Part shown: piece after piece, positions 16,452-25,030 of the stretch | How positions within the stretch are numbered: the first letter of the stretch is position 1 | How the letters are laid out: every line of letters starts with the position of its first letter | Assembly (NCBI RefSeq): GCF_014198605.1 | Contig: NZ_JACIHU010000002.1 | From: Rhizobium etli_C | Lineage (GTDB): Bacteria > Pseudomonadota > Alphaproteobacteria > Rhizobiales > Rhizobiaceae | Strand: one strand, 5' to 3' | Length of the DNA stretch: 64,000 nt | Notes under the pieces: generated by a model | What the model saw: the letters and a program-made list of their open reading frames with translations, nothing else | Told to the model about the DNA's origin: nothing | The model's database searches: none | Translations under genes and position numbers: made by a program

Positions 16452-17846
16452 CTATCTCCTCTGGATGGGTGCGCCCGGATTGCCCATACCGGCTGCGGCC
16501 TTCAGCGCGCCGGCGAGATCGGCAAAGGCGTCGACCGACTGACGATCGCCCGGCGCCTGTTTCAGGACGTCGTAAATGATGGGGACCTGCTTGACCGCCA
16601 TGTCGAGATCGGGATCGGCGCCCTGGCGGTAACCGCCGATCAGGCGCAGGTCTCGCGTTTCCTCGAAGCGGTGGATCAACACTTTCAGCCGCGACACCAG
16701 CTTTTCCTGGTCCGGCGTCCAGGCCTTGCGGGCAAGACGCGAGATCGAGGCGAGCGGATCGATCGGCGGATAACGCCCTTCTTCGGCGAGGCTGCGCTGA
16801 AGGACGATATGGCCGTCAAGAATGCCGCGCGTCGAATCGGCGATCGGATCGTTGTGGTTGTCGCCGTCGACGAGGATCGAGATGATCGCGGTGATCGTGC
16901 CGGCGCCCTCTGGGCCTGGACCGGCGCGTTCGAGCAGGCGCGGCAGTTCGGTGAAGACCGACGCGGGATAGCCGCGCGCGATCGGCGGCTCGCCGGAGGC
17001 GGTCGCCACCTCGCGGATCGCATGGGCGAAACGGGTGACGCTGTCGACGATGAAGAGGACATTCTCGCCCTTGTCGCGGAAATGCTCGGCAATGGTGATC
17101 GCCGTCAGCGGCGCCATCTTGCGCAGCATTGGGCTCTCGTCGCTGGTCGCGACGATGGCGATCGCCTTCTTCATATTGCTGCCGAGCGTATCCTCGATGA
17201 ATTCGCGCACCTCGCGGCCGCGCTCGCCGACGAGCGCGATTACAACCTTGTCGAAGGCATCGGCGCGGGCGAGCATGGACAGAAGCGTCGACTTGCCGAC
17301 GCCCGATCCGGCGAAAATGCCGAGGCGCTGCCCAAGGCAGAGCGGCGAGAAGATGTCGATCGCGCGCACGCCGGTCTTGAAGCCGGTCCCGACCCGCTGG
17401 CGGGTCATCGACGGCGGCGCGGTATTGGAGATCGAGCGGCGATCGAGGCCCTCGACGATCGGACCGAGCCCGTCGATCGGCTCGCAAAGCGAGTTGATGG
17501 TGCGCCCGCACCAGCTGTCGGACGGCGAAATGCGGAAGGCGCCCTTGCGGATGACGGTATCATGGATGCCGATCGGCTCGCCGGGTTCGATCGGGCAGAC
17601 GTAGATCAGCTCCGGCTCGACACGAACGACTTCGCCGAGATGGACGCCGGAGGCGGATTTATGCGCCACGAACTCGCCGAGACGAACATGGCGGGAAAGA
17701 CCGCGAACGGTGTAGTGGCCGGCGGCGATGGTCTCTACGCGACCGCCATGGGCCACCGCGAATTCCGGCGATGCATATTGCTCGACGAGACCCGCCAGAT
17801 GCGCCAGCTTCGGGGAGAGGCCATCCTCGGGCAGTAGCGTGCTCAT
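16452..17846 (-). CDS. fliI: Flagellum-specific ATPase FliI
   Basis: 464 aa. Walker A AGSGVGKST at residues 179-187, Walker B NVLFIVDSVTRFAHAIRE, and the C-terminal ATPase motif (DPLASISRLARK) are intact. It is the hexameric ATPase of flagellar type III export and acts at the cytoplasmic face with FliH and FliJ. It follows flgF across a RIME-like hairpin. Confidence 0.97.
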   Translation of the reverse strand: MSTLLPEDGLSPKLAHLAGLVEQYASPEFAVAHGGRVETIAAGHYTVRGLSRHVRLGEFVAHKSASGVHLGEVVRVEPELIYVCPIEPGEPIGIHDTVIRKGAFRISPSDSWCGRTINSLCEPIDGLGPIVEGLDRRSISNTAPPSMTRQRVGTGFKTGVRAIDIFSPLCLGQRLGIFAGSGVGKSTLLSMLARADAFDKVVIALVGERGREVREFIEDTLGSNMKKAIAIVATSDESPMLRKMAPLTAITIAEHFRDKGENVLFIVDSVTRFAHAIREVATASGEPPIARGYPASVFTELPRLLERAGPGPEGAGTITAIISILVDGDNHNDPIADSTRGILDGHIVLQRSLAEEGRYPPIDPLASISRLARKAWTPDQEKLVSRLKVLIHRFEETRDLRLIGGYRQGADPDLDMAVKQVPIIYDVLKQAPGDRQSVDAFADLAGALKAAAGMGNPGAPIQRR

Positions 17847-17894
17847 GCTTCAATCCCACCGGAAGATGCGACGCATTTTCGGTCTTTGTTCCTA

Positions 17895-17941
17895 TGCATG
17901 TCGTCCTCCCAAAACCGCTGCACACTTTTGGGCGACATGCA
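17895..17941. repeat. RIME-like palindromic intergenic element, copy 1
   Basis: TGCATGTCG (17895-17903) and CCCAAAA (17908-17914) pair with TTTTGGG (17926-17932) and CGACATGCA (17933-17941). This ends exactly at the flgF stop codon. A diverged copy lies at 22621-22663. The form matches the Rhizobium-specific intergenic mosaic elements; the family name is from memory. Confidence 0.75.
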
Positions 17942-18676
17942 TTAGCGGCTGCCCCCAAGCGTCTGGACGGCTTCCTTGAACGAATCCTCGCTGTCGCGCA
18001 TCAGCGACGAGATGCTTTCAAAGGCGCGGTTGACTTCGATCAGCTGAGTGATCTCGCGCATGGCATTGACGTTGGAATTTTCCAGATATCCCTGCTCGAC
18101 GCCGACATTGAAGCGGTCGACGACGGCGCGCGGCTGATCGGTGGTCATGATGCCGCTGTTTTCGTAGCGCAGGTAACCCTTGCTGATATCGGCCTCGAAC
18201 AGCCCGAGTGATCCGACCTGACGGCCGGCCTGATAGATGACGCCGTCGGTGCCGACCGCCGGCTCGCCGGCTTTCGTATCGAGCTGGATCGGCGCGCCGC
18301 CAGCGTCGAGAACCGGATATCCACGGATCGAGACGAGCTCGCCGGTCTCCTTGATCGTGAAGCGGCCGTCGCGCGTCAGCACGCGGCCGGCCGGTGTATC
18401 GAGCGAGAACCAGGCATCGCCCTTGACGGCAAAATCGAGCATGTTGCCGGTATGTTGTAACTCGCCGCTCTGCTCGTTCAGATAATCATTGCCCTGGGAG
18501 ACGAAGGCAACCTTGGTGTTCAGCTTGTTCTTGGTGGCCGCCACCATCTCGTCGAACTTCACCTCGGTGGCGCGAAAACCGGTCGTGTTCACGTTGGCCA
18601 TGTTGTCTGCGATGGTGTTCAGGCGCTTTTCGAGCGCCATCTGCGACGACAGAGAAACGTAAAGACCGGATTGCAT
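17942..18676 (-). CDS. flgF: Flagellar proximal rod protein FlgF
   Basis: 244 aa from the ATG at 18676, which has GGAG 9 nt upstream; the in-frame TTG at 18691 would swallow that site. Rod motifs: SLSSQMALEKRLNTIADNMA with NVNTTGFRATEVKFDEM, and the C-terminal NVNAMREITQLIEVNRAFES. It is homologous to FlgG but has the FlgF position in rhizobial clusters. It is the first gene of the minus-strand operon, divergent from motA. Confidence 0.93.
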   Translation of the reverse strand: MQSGLYVSLSSQMALEKRLNTIADNMANVNTTGFRATEVKFDEMVAATKNKLNTKVAFVSQGNDYLNEQSGELQHTGNMLDFAVKGDAWFSLDTPAGRVLTRDGRFTIKETGELVSIRGYPVLDAGGAPIQLDTKAGEPAVGTDGVIYQAGRQVGSLGLFEADISKGYLRYENSGIMTTDQPRAVVDRFNVGVEQGYLENSNVNAMREITQLIEVNRAFESISSLMRDSEDSFKEAVQTLGGSR

Positions 18677-18929
18677 GTCGGAAAGCTCCAAGCATTGGCG
18701 ATGAACGGAACGAAAAGCCGGGCGTCGTCTGATCTGGTTCGGCCGGAATTTCGCTGAGGCGGCATCTCAGAAACGGGCGCGAACGCCCATTCGTCTCCTT
18801 CAGATTGACGGCAGATGCTTGCGCGAAGCTGGCACGCTGAAATGCCCGCATGCGGCCTTTTCATCAGCCTCACGCAAGGCAGAAACCCTATCCGTCTCAA
18901 AGAAAAGCAACGTTCAGATTGGGCTGACG
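18677..18929. promoter_or_regulatory. Divergent promoter region flgF / motA
   Basis: 253 bp between the two big flagellar operons. Both are class II genes in S. meliloti, activated through VisNR and Rem; that is known from the relative, not seen here. A TGGCACGCTGAAATGC string at 18829 only partly fits the sigma-54 consensus. Confidence 0.6.
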
Positions 18930-19802
18930 ATGAACATCATTATCGGATTTATAGTGACTTGCGGCTGTGTCATCGGCAGCTTCATGGCGATGGGCGGTCA
19001 CGTGGAAGCACTGTTCCAGCCGTTCGAATTCGTCATCATCGGCGGCGCGGGTCTCGGCAGCTTCATCATGGCAAACCCGATGAAGGTGGTGAAGGATTCC
19101 GGCAAGGCGCTCGGGGAAGCCTTCAAGCACGCCGTGCCGAAGGAGCGCAATTATCTCGACACGCTCGGCGTGCTCTATTCGCTGATGCGTGACCTGCGCA
19201 CCAAGTCACGAAACGAAATCGAAGCCCATATCGACAATCCGGCCGAATCGACGATCTTCCAGCAGGCACCCACGGTTCTGAAGAACAAGGAACTGACGGC
19301 GTTTATCTGCGATTACGTCCGCCTGATCATCATCGGCAATGCGCGCAGCCACGAAATCGAGGCGCTGATGGATGAAGAGCTCAACACCATCATGCACGAC
19401 AAGATGAAGCCCTACCATGCGATCCAGATCATGGGCGACTCTTTCCCGGCGATCGGTATCGTCGCGGCCGTTCTCGGCGTCATCAAGGCGATGGCCCACA
19501 TCAACGATTCGCCCGAAGTGCTCGGCCACCTGATCGGCTCGGCGCTCGTCGGCACCTTCCTCGGCATTCTCTTGTCCTACTGCCTCTGCTCGCCGCTGGT
19601 CTCCCAGATCAAGGTCGTCCGCAACAAGCAGCATCGGCTCTACGTCATCGTCAAGCAGACTCTGCTGGCCTATATGAACGGCTCGGTGCCGCAGGTGGCT
19701 CTCGAATACGGCCGCAAGACGATCTCGGCCTACGAGCGTCCGTCCATCGACGCAGTCGAACAGGAAATGATGAACCCAGGCGGCGAAAACAAGGCGGCTT
19801 AA
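18930..19802 (+). CDS. motA: Flagellar motor stator protein MotA
   Basis: 290 aa from the ATG at 18930 (MNIIIGFIVTCGC); the frame open to 18819 lacks a start signal. Four membrane helices are apparent, with the cytoplasmic loop of MotA between helices 2 and 3 and the conserved region GDSFPAIGIVAAVLGVIKAM. It forms the proton-conducting stator with MotB. It heads the plus-strand switch operon, with fliM beginning immediately after its stop. Confidence 0.96.
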   Translation: MNIIIGFIVTCGCVIGSFMAMGGHVEALFQPFEFVIIGGAGLGSFIMANPMKVVKDSGKALGEAFKHAVPKERNYLDTLGVLYSLMRDLRTKSRNEIEAHIDNPAESTIFQQAPTVLKNKELTAFICDYVRLIIIGNARSHEIEALMDEELNTIMHDKMKPYHAIQIMGDSFPAIGIVAAVLGVIKAMAHINDSPEVLGHLIGSALVGTFLGILLSYCLCSPLVSQIKVVRNKQHRLYVIVKQTLLAYMNGSVPQVALEYGRKTISAYERPSIDAVEQEMMNPGGENKAA

Positions 19803-20753
19803 ATGACCATGAGCGATGCTTCGCATGACAAACCGGCAATGGATCCTGCCCTTCTCGCCAAGCTGACCGGCGGGCTTGGCGACAGGGGCAGAGTATCCAA
19901 GATCTGCAGCGCCTTCGGAGAGGTCTACAGCGAGTTCTTTCCCGATGTCATCAAAAGCGAGACCGGCCTCGATGTGACGGTCAACTATCTCGGCTGCGAG
20001 ATCGGCTACAAGAACCACCTGATCGACGACCTGAGCGCCAACGTCACCCTCGTCGATGCGACCTTGCGCAACTGGTCGCAGAACATCACGCTTGCCTGCG
20101 GCAATGGTTTCGTCATCACGCTGATGGAGCACCTGCTCGGCGCCACCGCCGATACGATCGAGGAACCGGCCGACCGGCTGCTCTCGATCATCGAACTCGA
20201 TCTGGCGGTCATGGTCTTCGACAAGATCGCCAAGGTGCTGCGCTCGGCGGTCAACGCGCCGGGCGGTTTCGAACCAAGCCTTTCGGCCCCGCACGCCCAT
20301 GACACGCGCCCCCGGCCGGCAGAAGACAAGCCGGACGAATTCGCCGCCGCCATCAACATGTCGATCACGCTCGCCGGCATCGTTTCGGAATTCTCGTTGA
20401 TCGTTCCGCAAACGGCGCTGCTGAAGACAAAGGTGACGCCGCCGAAGCCGAAGCGTCAGGCCGGCGACGCCTCTCCGGAATGGACCGAACAGCTCGGCGA
20501 TCAGGTCCGCCGCTCGCATGTCACGCTCGAGGCCAGGATCAGGCTGCAGGACCTGACGCTGCGGACGATATCGAAGCTAATGGTCGGCGACGTCATCCCC
20601 TTCCGCGACACCGGCGAGGTACGCGTCGAGGTCAGCGCCAACAGCAAGGAATTGTATATCTGCGAGTTCGGGCGCTCAGGCGAAAACTACATGGTCCGCG
20701 TCAAGGATACGATGAACTCGGATGACGAACTCATCCGTCATTTAATGAATTAG
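19803..20753 (+). CDS. fliM: Flagellar motor switch protein FliM (divergent)
   Basis: 316 aa; ATG at 19803 directly follows the motA stop. The C-terminal SpoA domain (about 235-316: LQDLTLRTISKLMVGDVIPF, VSANSKELYICEFG) and a diverged middle domain support FliM. The canonical N-terminal CheY-binding segment (LSQxEIDALL type) is not visible; the start reads MSDASHDKPAMDPALLAKL. It is a C-ring component at the cytoplasmic face. Confidence 0.9.
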   Translation: MTMSDASHDKPAMDPALLAKLTGGLGDRGRVSKICSAFGEVYSEFFPDVIKSETGLDVTVNYLGCEIGYKNHLIDDLSANVTLVDATLRNWSQNITLACGNGFVITLMEHLLGATADTIEEPADRLLSIIELDLAVMVFDKIAKVLRSAVNAPGGFEPSLSAPHAHDTRPRPAEDKPDEFAAAINMSITLAGIVSEFSLIVPQTALLKTKVTPPKPKRQAGDASPEWTEQLGDQVRRSHVTLEARIRLQDLTLRTISKLMVGDVIPFRDTGEVRVEVSANSKELYICEFGRSGENYMVRVKDTMNSDDELIRHLMN

Positions 20754-20818
20754 TCGGTTCTCTGGCTTTTGGGCTGCAAAGGCAGTTTGAGGCAAGTTTC
20801 AACTGGAATAGTGATTTC

Positions 20819-21406
20819 ATGGCTACGAAGAAAACACAGCAGAACAGTGACCTCTCCCTGGATGTGCCGGGCAGCGAAGCGGATCTCGACCAGGCGATCG
20901 ACGATCTGCGCGGCGTGCTGAAGCAGGATGCCGATGGCGACCTGTCGCAGTTTGGCGGCGACCTGGAGAATGATGCCTTCGGAGCAGGAACGGATCTGGC
21001 CGCCTTTGGCGGCGAGATTTCGGATTCCCCTTTCGGCGGCGACGATTTCGGCGGCGATTTCGGCGCTGGCAATGCCAGCCCGGCGGCAGGCATGGATTTC
21101 GGCGGCAGCTCTTCGTTCGAGGCGGAGCCGGCGCCGCTCGGCAGCGCGCTGACTTCGAACTTCGAACTGATCATGGACATTCCGATCGATGTCCAGATCA
21201 TGCTCGGCACCAGCCGGATGCAGGTCTCCGGCCTGATGAATCTCAACGAAGGAGCGACCATCGCTCTCGACAAGAAAATCGGCGAACCTGTCGAGATCAT
21301 GGTGAACGGCCGCAGGATTGCACGCGGCGAGATCACGGTGCTTGACAACGACGACACCCGATTCGGCGTGAAACTGATAGAAGTTTTGAGTACAAAAAAA
21401 GCCTGA
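20819..21406 (+). CDS. fliN: Flagellar motor switch protein FliN
   Basis: 195 aa, longer than enteric FliN (137 aa). Residues 1-110 are an acidic, Gly/Phe/Asp-rich low-complexity stretch (FGGDDFGGDFGAG). The C-terminal 80 residues are a SpoA domain: LIMDIPIDVQIMLGTSRMQ, GEPVEIMVNGRRIARGE, FGVKLIEVL. It is a C-ring component that also docks the export ATPase complex. It stands 65 bp after fliM with no terminator between. Confidence 0.95.
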   Translation: MATKKTQQNSDLSLDVPGSEADLDQAIDDLRGVLKQDADGDLSQFGGDLENDAFGAGTDLAAFGGEISDSPFGGDDFGGDFGAGNASPAAGMDFGGSSSFEAEPAPLGSALTSNFELIMDIPIDVQIMLGTSRMQVSGLMNLNEGATIALDKKIGEPVEIMVNGRRIARGEITVLDNDDTRFGVKLIEVLSTKKA

Positions 21407-21433
21407 TCCCTGTGGGGACGGAGAGGTTAGACC

Positions 21434-22474
21434 ATGATGGACTTTGACGATTTCGGCGGCGCGCTAGCCGGGAAACCGTTGACCCAGGCTGAAAAGGCGG
21501 CGGCGGTCCTTCTCGCCATGGGAAAGGGCGTCGCCGGCCGGCTGTTGAAATATTTCACCCAGGCCGAGCTGCAGACCATTATCGCATCTGCCCAGTCGCT
21601 GCGCGCCATTCCGCCGGACGAGCTTTTGATGCTCGTCGGCGAATTCGAAGACCTCTTTACCGAGGGCGCCGGACTGATGGACAATGCCAAGGCGATCGAG
21701 GCCATTCTGGAAGAAGGCCTGACGCCGGACGAGGTCGACAGCCTGCTCGGCCGCCGCACGGCATTCCAGGCCTACGAAACCTCCATCTGGGATCGCCTCA
21801 GCGAGGCCGAGCCGGCTTTCGTCGCCCAGTTCCTGCTGCGCGAACATCCGCAGACCGTCGCCTATATCCTTTCGATGATGCCCTCCTCCTTCGGCGCCAA
21901 GGTGCTGCTGCAGCTTCCCGACAACCGGCGCGCCGACATCATGAACCGCACGGTCAACATGAAGACCGTCAGCCCGAAGGCCGCGCAGATCATCGAAAAC
22001 CAGGTGATGACGCTGCTTGCCGAGGTCGAGGCGGAACGCAACGCAGCCGGCTCGACGAAGGTGGCCGATCTCATGAACGAGCTCGACAAGCCGCAGGTCG
22101 ACACGCTGCTCACCTCGCTCGAATCGATCAGCCGCGAATCCGTCAACAAGGTCCGCCCGAAGATCTTCCTGTTCGAGGACCTCATGTACATGCCGCAGCG
22201 CAGCCGCGTCCTGCTGCTCAACGACATCTCGACGGATGTGCTCACCGTCTCGCTGCGCGGTTCGCCGCCCGAGATCCGCGAATCGGTTCTCTCGGCCATC
22301 AGTCCGCGCCAGCGCCGCATGATCGAATCGGATCTGCAGAGCGGCATGGGCGGCGTCAATCCGCGCGAGATCGCCATTGCCCGGCGCGCCGTGGCACAGG
22401 AAGCGATCCGCCTCGCCAACGCAGGTCAGATCGAGCTCAAGGAGAAGGAAGGCGACGCTTCGGCAGCGGCCTGA
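21434..22474 (+). CDS. fliG: Flagellar motor switch protein FliG
   Basis: 346 aa; GGAGAGG precedes the ATG pair at 21434/21437. The N domain (TQAEKAAAVLLAMGKGVAGRLL), the middle domain with REHPQTVAYILSMM, and the C-terminal charged torque helix (FLFEDLMYMPQRSRVLLLND) are recognisable. It is the rotor component that contacts MotA and binds the FliF C-terminus. Confidence 0.97.
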   Translation: MMDFDDFGGALAGKPLTQAEKAAAVLLAMGKGVAGRLLKYFTQAELQTIIASAQSLRAIPPDELLMLVGEFEDLFTEGAGLMDNAKAIEAILEEGLTPDEVDSLLGRRTAFQAYETSIWDRLSEAEPAFVAQFLLREHPQTVAYILSMMPSSFGAKVLLQLPDNRRADIMNRTVNMKTVSPKAAQIIENQVMTLLAEVEAERNAAGSTKVADLMNELDKPQVDTLLTSLESISRESVNKVRPKIFLFEDLMYMPQRSRVLLLNDISTDVLTVSLRGSPPEIRESVLSAISPRQRRMIESDLQSGMGGVNPREIAIARRAVAQEAIRLANAGQIELKEKEGDASAAA

Positions 22475-22620
22475 TCTTCCGAGACTGTTGACAAATCCGG
22501 CCGCCCGAAAGGCGGCTGTTGATCGCCGTGCAACAGGCGACTACCCTTCGTCGATAGGCCGCGCTCTATAGCCTGTCGCAGAAAACCCGGTTTCGCGACG
22601 GCTACAGCTCTTTGTTTTGG

Positions 22621-22663
22621 TGCATGTCGTCATCCCAAAACCGCTGCCCTTAGGTGGCATGCA
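22621..22663. repeat. RIME-like palindromic element, copy 2 (diverged)
   Basis: Shares TGCATGTCGT, TCCCAAAACCGCTGC and a closing GGCATGCA with the element at 17895-17941, but its inner right arm is degenerate (CTTAGGTGG). It lies in the fliG-flhB gap. A second palindrome-like stretch, GAAAACCCGGTTTCGCGACGG, is just upstream at 22581. Confidence 0.65.
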
Positions 22664-22700
22664 TTCGCTGCGGCCTGTTTCTTTGACGGAGGGCCGCGGC

Positions 22701-23780
22701 TTGGCAGACGATGACAAGGACAGCAAAACAGAAGCCCCGACCGCGAAAAAGCAAAGCGATGCCGCGGAAAAGGGCAATGTGCCGTTTTCGCGCGAGCTGT
22801 CGATCTTCGCGACCATCCTTGCCACCTTCATCTATCTGGTGTTCTTCCTTCCCGAAAGCGTCGGGCGCATGAGCGAAATGCTGCGCGATATCTTCGAGCA
22901 GCCCGATCAATGGAAGATCGAAACGGGGCCGGATGTCCTGGCGCTCTTCGTGCGGCTCGGCTGGGCAATCGCTGCGCTGCTGGCGCCTGCCTTCATCCTG
23001 CTCATGGTTTTCGGCGTCGCCTCGTCGATCTTCCAGAACCTGCCGACGCCTGTGCTGGAACGCATCAGGCCGCAGGCTTCGCGCATCTCGCCGATCAAGG
23101 GCTGGTCACGCCTCTTCAGCCTGCCCGGCCTCGTCGAGTTCGGAAAGTCGCTGTTCAAGGTCGTCGTCGTCGGAGTGATTCTATTCTTCGTGCTGAGAAG
23201 CGAGTATTTCGGCTCGATCGACGCGATGTTCTCCGATCCGCAGACGATCCTCGTCAGGATGATGACGGCGATGCGCAAGATCATCATCGTCATGCTGATC
23301 GCCACCGCGATCGTGGCGATCGCAGATTTTTTCTGGACGCGCCATCACTGGTTCACCGAACTCAAGATGACGCGCCACGAAGTGAAGGAAGAAAACAAGC
23401 AGGCGCAGGGCGATCCCTTTGTCAAAAGCCGGCAGCGCTCGCTGATGCGCGACCGCGCGCGCCGGCGCATGATTGCCAACGTGCACCGCGCAACGCTCGT
23501 CATCGCCAACCCGACGCACTACGCCGTGGCGCTGCGTTACGCGCGTGAAGAGAACGACGCCCCGGTGGTGCTGGCGAAGGGCCAGGACCTCATTGCGCTG
23601 AAGATCAGGGAGATTGCCGAGCAGAACGGCATCCCGGTGTTCGAAGATCCGCCGCTTGCGCGCTCCATGTTTGCGCAAGTCTCGGTGGATAGTGTCATAC
23701 CGTCAGTCTTCTATAAGGCCGTTGCGGAGCTCATACACAGGGTCTACGCCGCAGACGCCAAGAACAAACGGGTAAGATAA
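22701..23780 (+). CDS. flhB: Flagellar export switch protein FlhB
   Basis: 359 aa from a TTG at 22701 that has GGAGGG 7 nt upstream; the ATG at 22617 would lie in the repeat and is rejected. Start ADDDKDSKTEAPTAKKQSDA is classical FlhB. Four membrane helices follow, then the cytoplasmic domain with the self-cleaving NPTH motif (VIANPTHYAVALRY). It switches export specificity from hook to filament. Confidence 0.96.
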   Translation: MADDDKDSKTEAPTAKKQSDAAEKGNVPFSRELSIFATILATFIYLVFFLPESVGRMSEMLRDIFEQPDQWKIETGPDVLALFVRLGWAIAALLAPAFILLMVFGVASSIFQNLPTPVLERIRPQASRISPIKGWSRLFSLPGLVEFGKSLFKVVVVGVILFFVLRSEYFGSIDAMFSDPQTILVRMMTAMRKIIIVMLIATAIVAIADFFWTRHHWFTELKMTRHEVKEENKQAQGDPFVKSRQRSLMRDRARRRMIANVHRATLVIANPTHYAVALRYAREENDAPVVLAKGQDLIALKIREIAEQNGIPVFEDPPLARSMFAQVSVDSVIPSVFYKAVAELIHRVYAADAKNKRVR

Positions 23781-23785
23781 GCCGA

Positions 23786-24226
23786 ATGAAAAAATGCCCC
23801 CACTCTGCCCAGCGTGAAAAGATCCTCGCAGATGCGATCAGCCCGGTCGCCACCGAACTGCGCCTTCTGGATGCCTCTGACCTTATTTCACTGCTGCGCT
23901 TCGAGTATTACGGCAATCTGGCCGATCTCGTCGCTTCGGCCGCGGAGCTTTTCTTTCATCCGGGCACGGTCAATTTCGGCCTGGGCGGAAACTATACGCT
24001 GGAATGGGGCGGCAAGCCGGAAGTCGTTCTCGACCTGGAAATCAAGCCGCGCGGCGTCACCGTCTATGCCCAGCTCACCCTTGCCGAGGATCATGCCGGC
24101 ATCCAAATCAACCACATCGCCTTCCAGGATCCCTCTCCCGACCCCGACGAGAATACCGTCTTCCTGGAAAGGAGCCTTCGGCAAGCCCGCTACAGCATCA
24201 AACCACCGCGCGCATTCGCCAGCTGA
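23786..24226 (+). CDS. Unknown protein downstream of flhB
   Basis: 146 aa, starting 5 bp after flhB, so probably in the motA operon. It has no signal peptide or membrane segment. The N-terminal half is helical (ATELRLLDASDLISLLRFEY, NLADLVASAAELFF) and the C-terminal half is beta-rich and acidic (GGNYTLEWGGKPEVVLDLEI). It converges on visR with 49 bp between the stops. I recognise no family; position suggests a flagellar cytoplasmic role. Confidence 0.8.
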   Translation: MKKCPHSAQREKILADAISPVATELRLLDASDLISLLRFEYYGNLADLVASAAELFFHPGTVNFGLGGNYTLEWGGKPEVVLDLEIKPRGVTVYAQLTLAEDHAGIQINHIAFQDPSPDPDENTVFLERSLRQARYSIKPPRAFAS

Positions 24227-24275
24227 CCGCCGTCAAGCTTTGCGCTGTCTTTCATGAAAGGCGGCAGGCGCTGCC

Positions 24276-25022
24276 TCAGCTGATGTAGCCGAGCCGGATC
24301 GCTTTGGCGATCGCCTGGATGCGGTTGACGGAATCGAGCTTGATCGTCGCCGAGCCGAGATAGGCGTTGACCGTGTGCACGGACAGGCCGAGCTTTTCCG
24401 CGATCTCTTCGCTGATGCGACCATCGCCGGCAAGCTGAAGACAGGCGATCTCGCGCTCGCTCAGCGCCTCGGCGGCGCCCGTGCGGCGTTCATCGAGCGA
24501 GAGCAGGTCCGTCATGATATGGCAGCAGCGGCCGTGCAGCTCGACGATCATGTCGCTCGAAAGATCGATATCATCGCCGGTAAACAGGATGAAGCCATTG
24601 CCGACGGCGCCGAGCCGCACCGGAAAGGCAAGACCTGAAAAAGGCAGGATGCCGTCCTTCAGGCGCGTCATGAACGGCGCGAAGTCGGCCGGGCCGGGGG
24701 CCGCCCGGTCGTGAGCACCGGCCCATGAAAGCGGCAGCAGCGACTTTTCGATATGATCGAGAAGGATATCGCCATAGGCATCCGTGAAGGCCTTGCCGAA
24801 ACCGGCATTGGAAGATCCCCAGTTCTCGAGCTCGCAGACGAGGCGCTGCTTTGCCGGCAGGCTGGAGCCGCTGACGCGATAGATCGCAAAGCCCTGAGCA
24901 TCGGCGAGTTTCTGCATCGCGATCAGCCGCGGAAAAAGATCGGACCGGCTGGAAATCCTGCTCACCCGCACCATCCGCAACGGATCGGCGCCATTCATCA
25001 GCCTGCTTGATGGATGCCCCAT
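24276..25022 (-). CDS. visR: LuxR-type flagellar master regulator VisR
   Basis: 248 aa from the ATG at 25022; AGGGGGA overlapping the end of visN is its ribosome binding site, and the longer frame runs inside visN. An N-terminal ligand-sensing-like domain of about 170 residues is followed by a GerE/LuxR helix-turn-helix (ALSEREIACLQLAGDGRIS, LGLSVHTVNAYLGSAT). In Sinorhizobium VisN and VisR together activate rem and the flagellar regulon. The pair is co-transcribed with 8 nt between the genes. Confidence 0.93.
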   Translation of the reverse strand: MGHPSSRLMNGADPLRMVRVSRISSRSDLFPRLIAMQKLADAQGFAIYRVSGSSLPAKQRLVCELENWGSSNAGFGKAFTDAYGDILLDHIEKSLLPLSWAGAHDRAAPGPADFAPFMTRLKDGILPFSGLAFPVRLGAVGNGFILFTGDDIDLSSDMIVELHGRCCHIMTDLLSLDERRTGAAEALSEREIACLQLAGDGRISEEIAEKLGLSVHTVNAYLGSATIKLDSVNRIQAIAKAIRLGYIS

Positions 25023-25030
25023 GGATCCCC

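Noticed and set aside
18829..18844. Sigma-54-like TGGCAC element upstream of motA
   Set aside because: Only the -24 half fits; the -12 half reads AATGC instead of TTGC.
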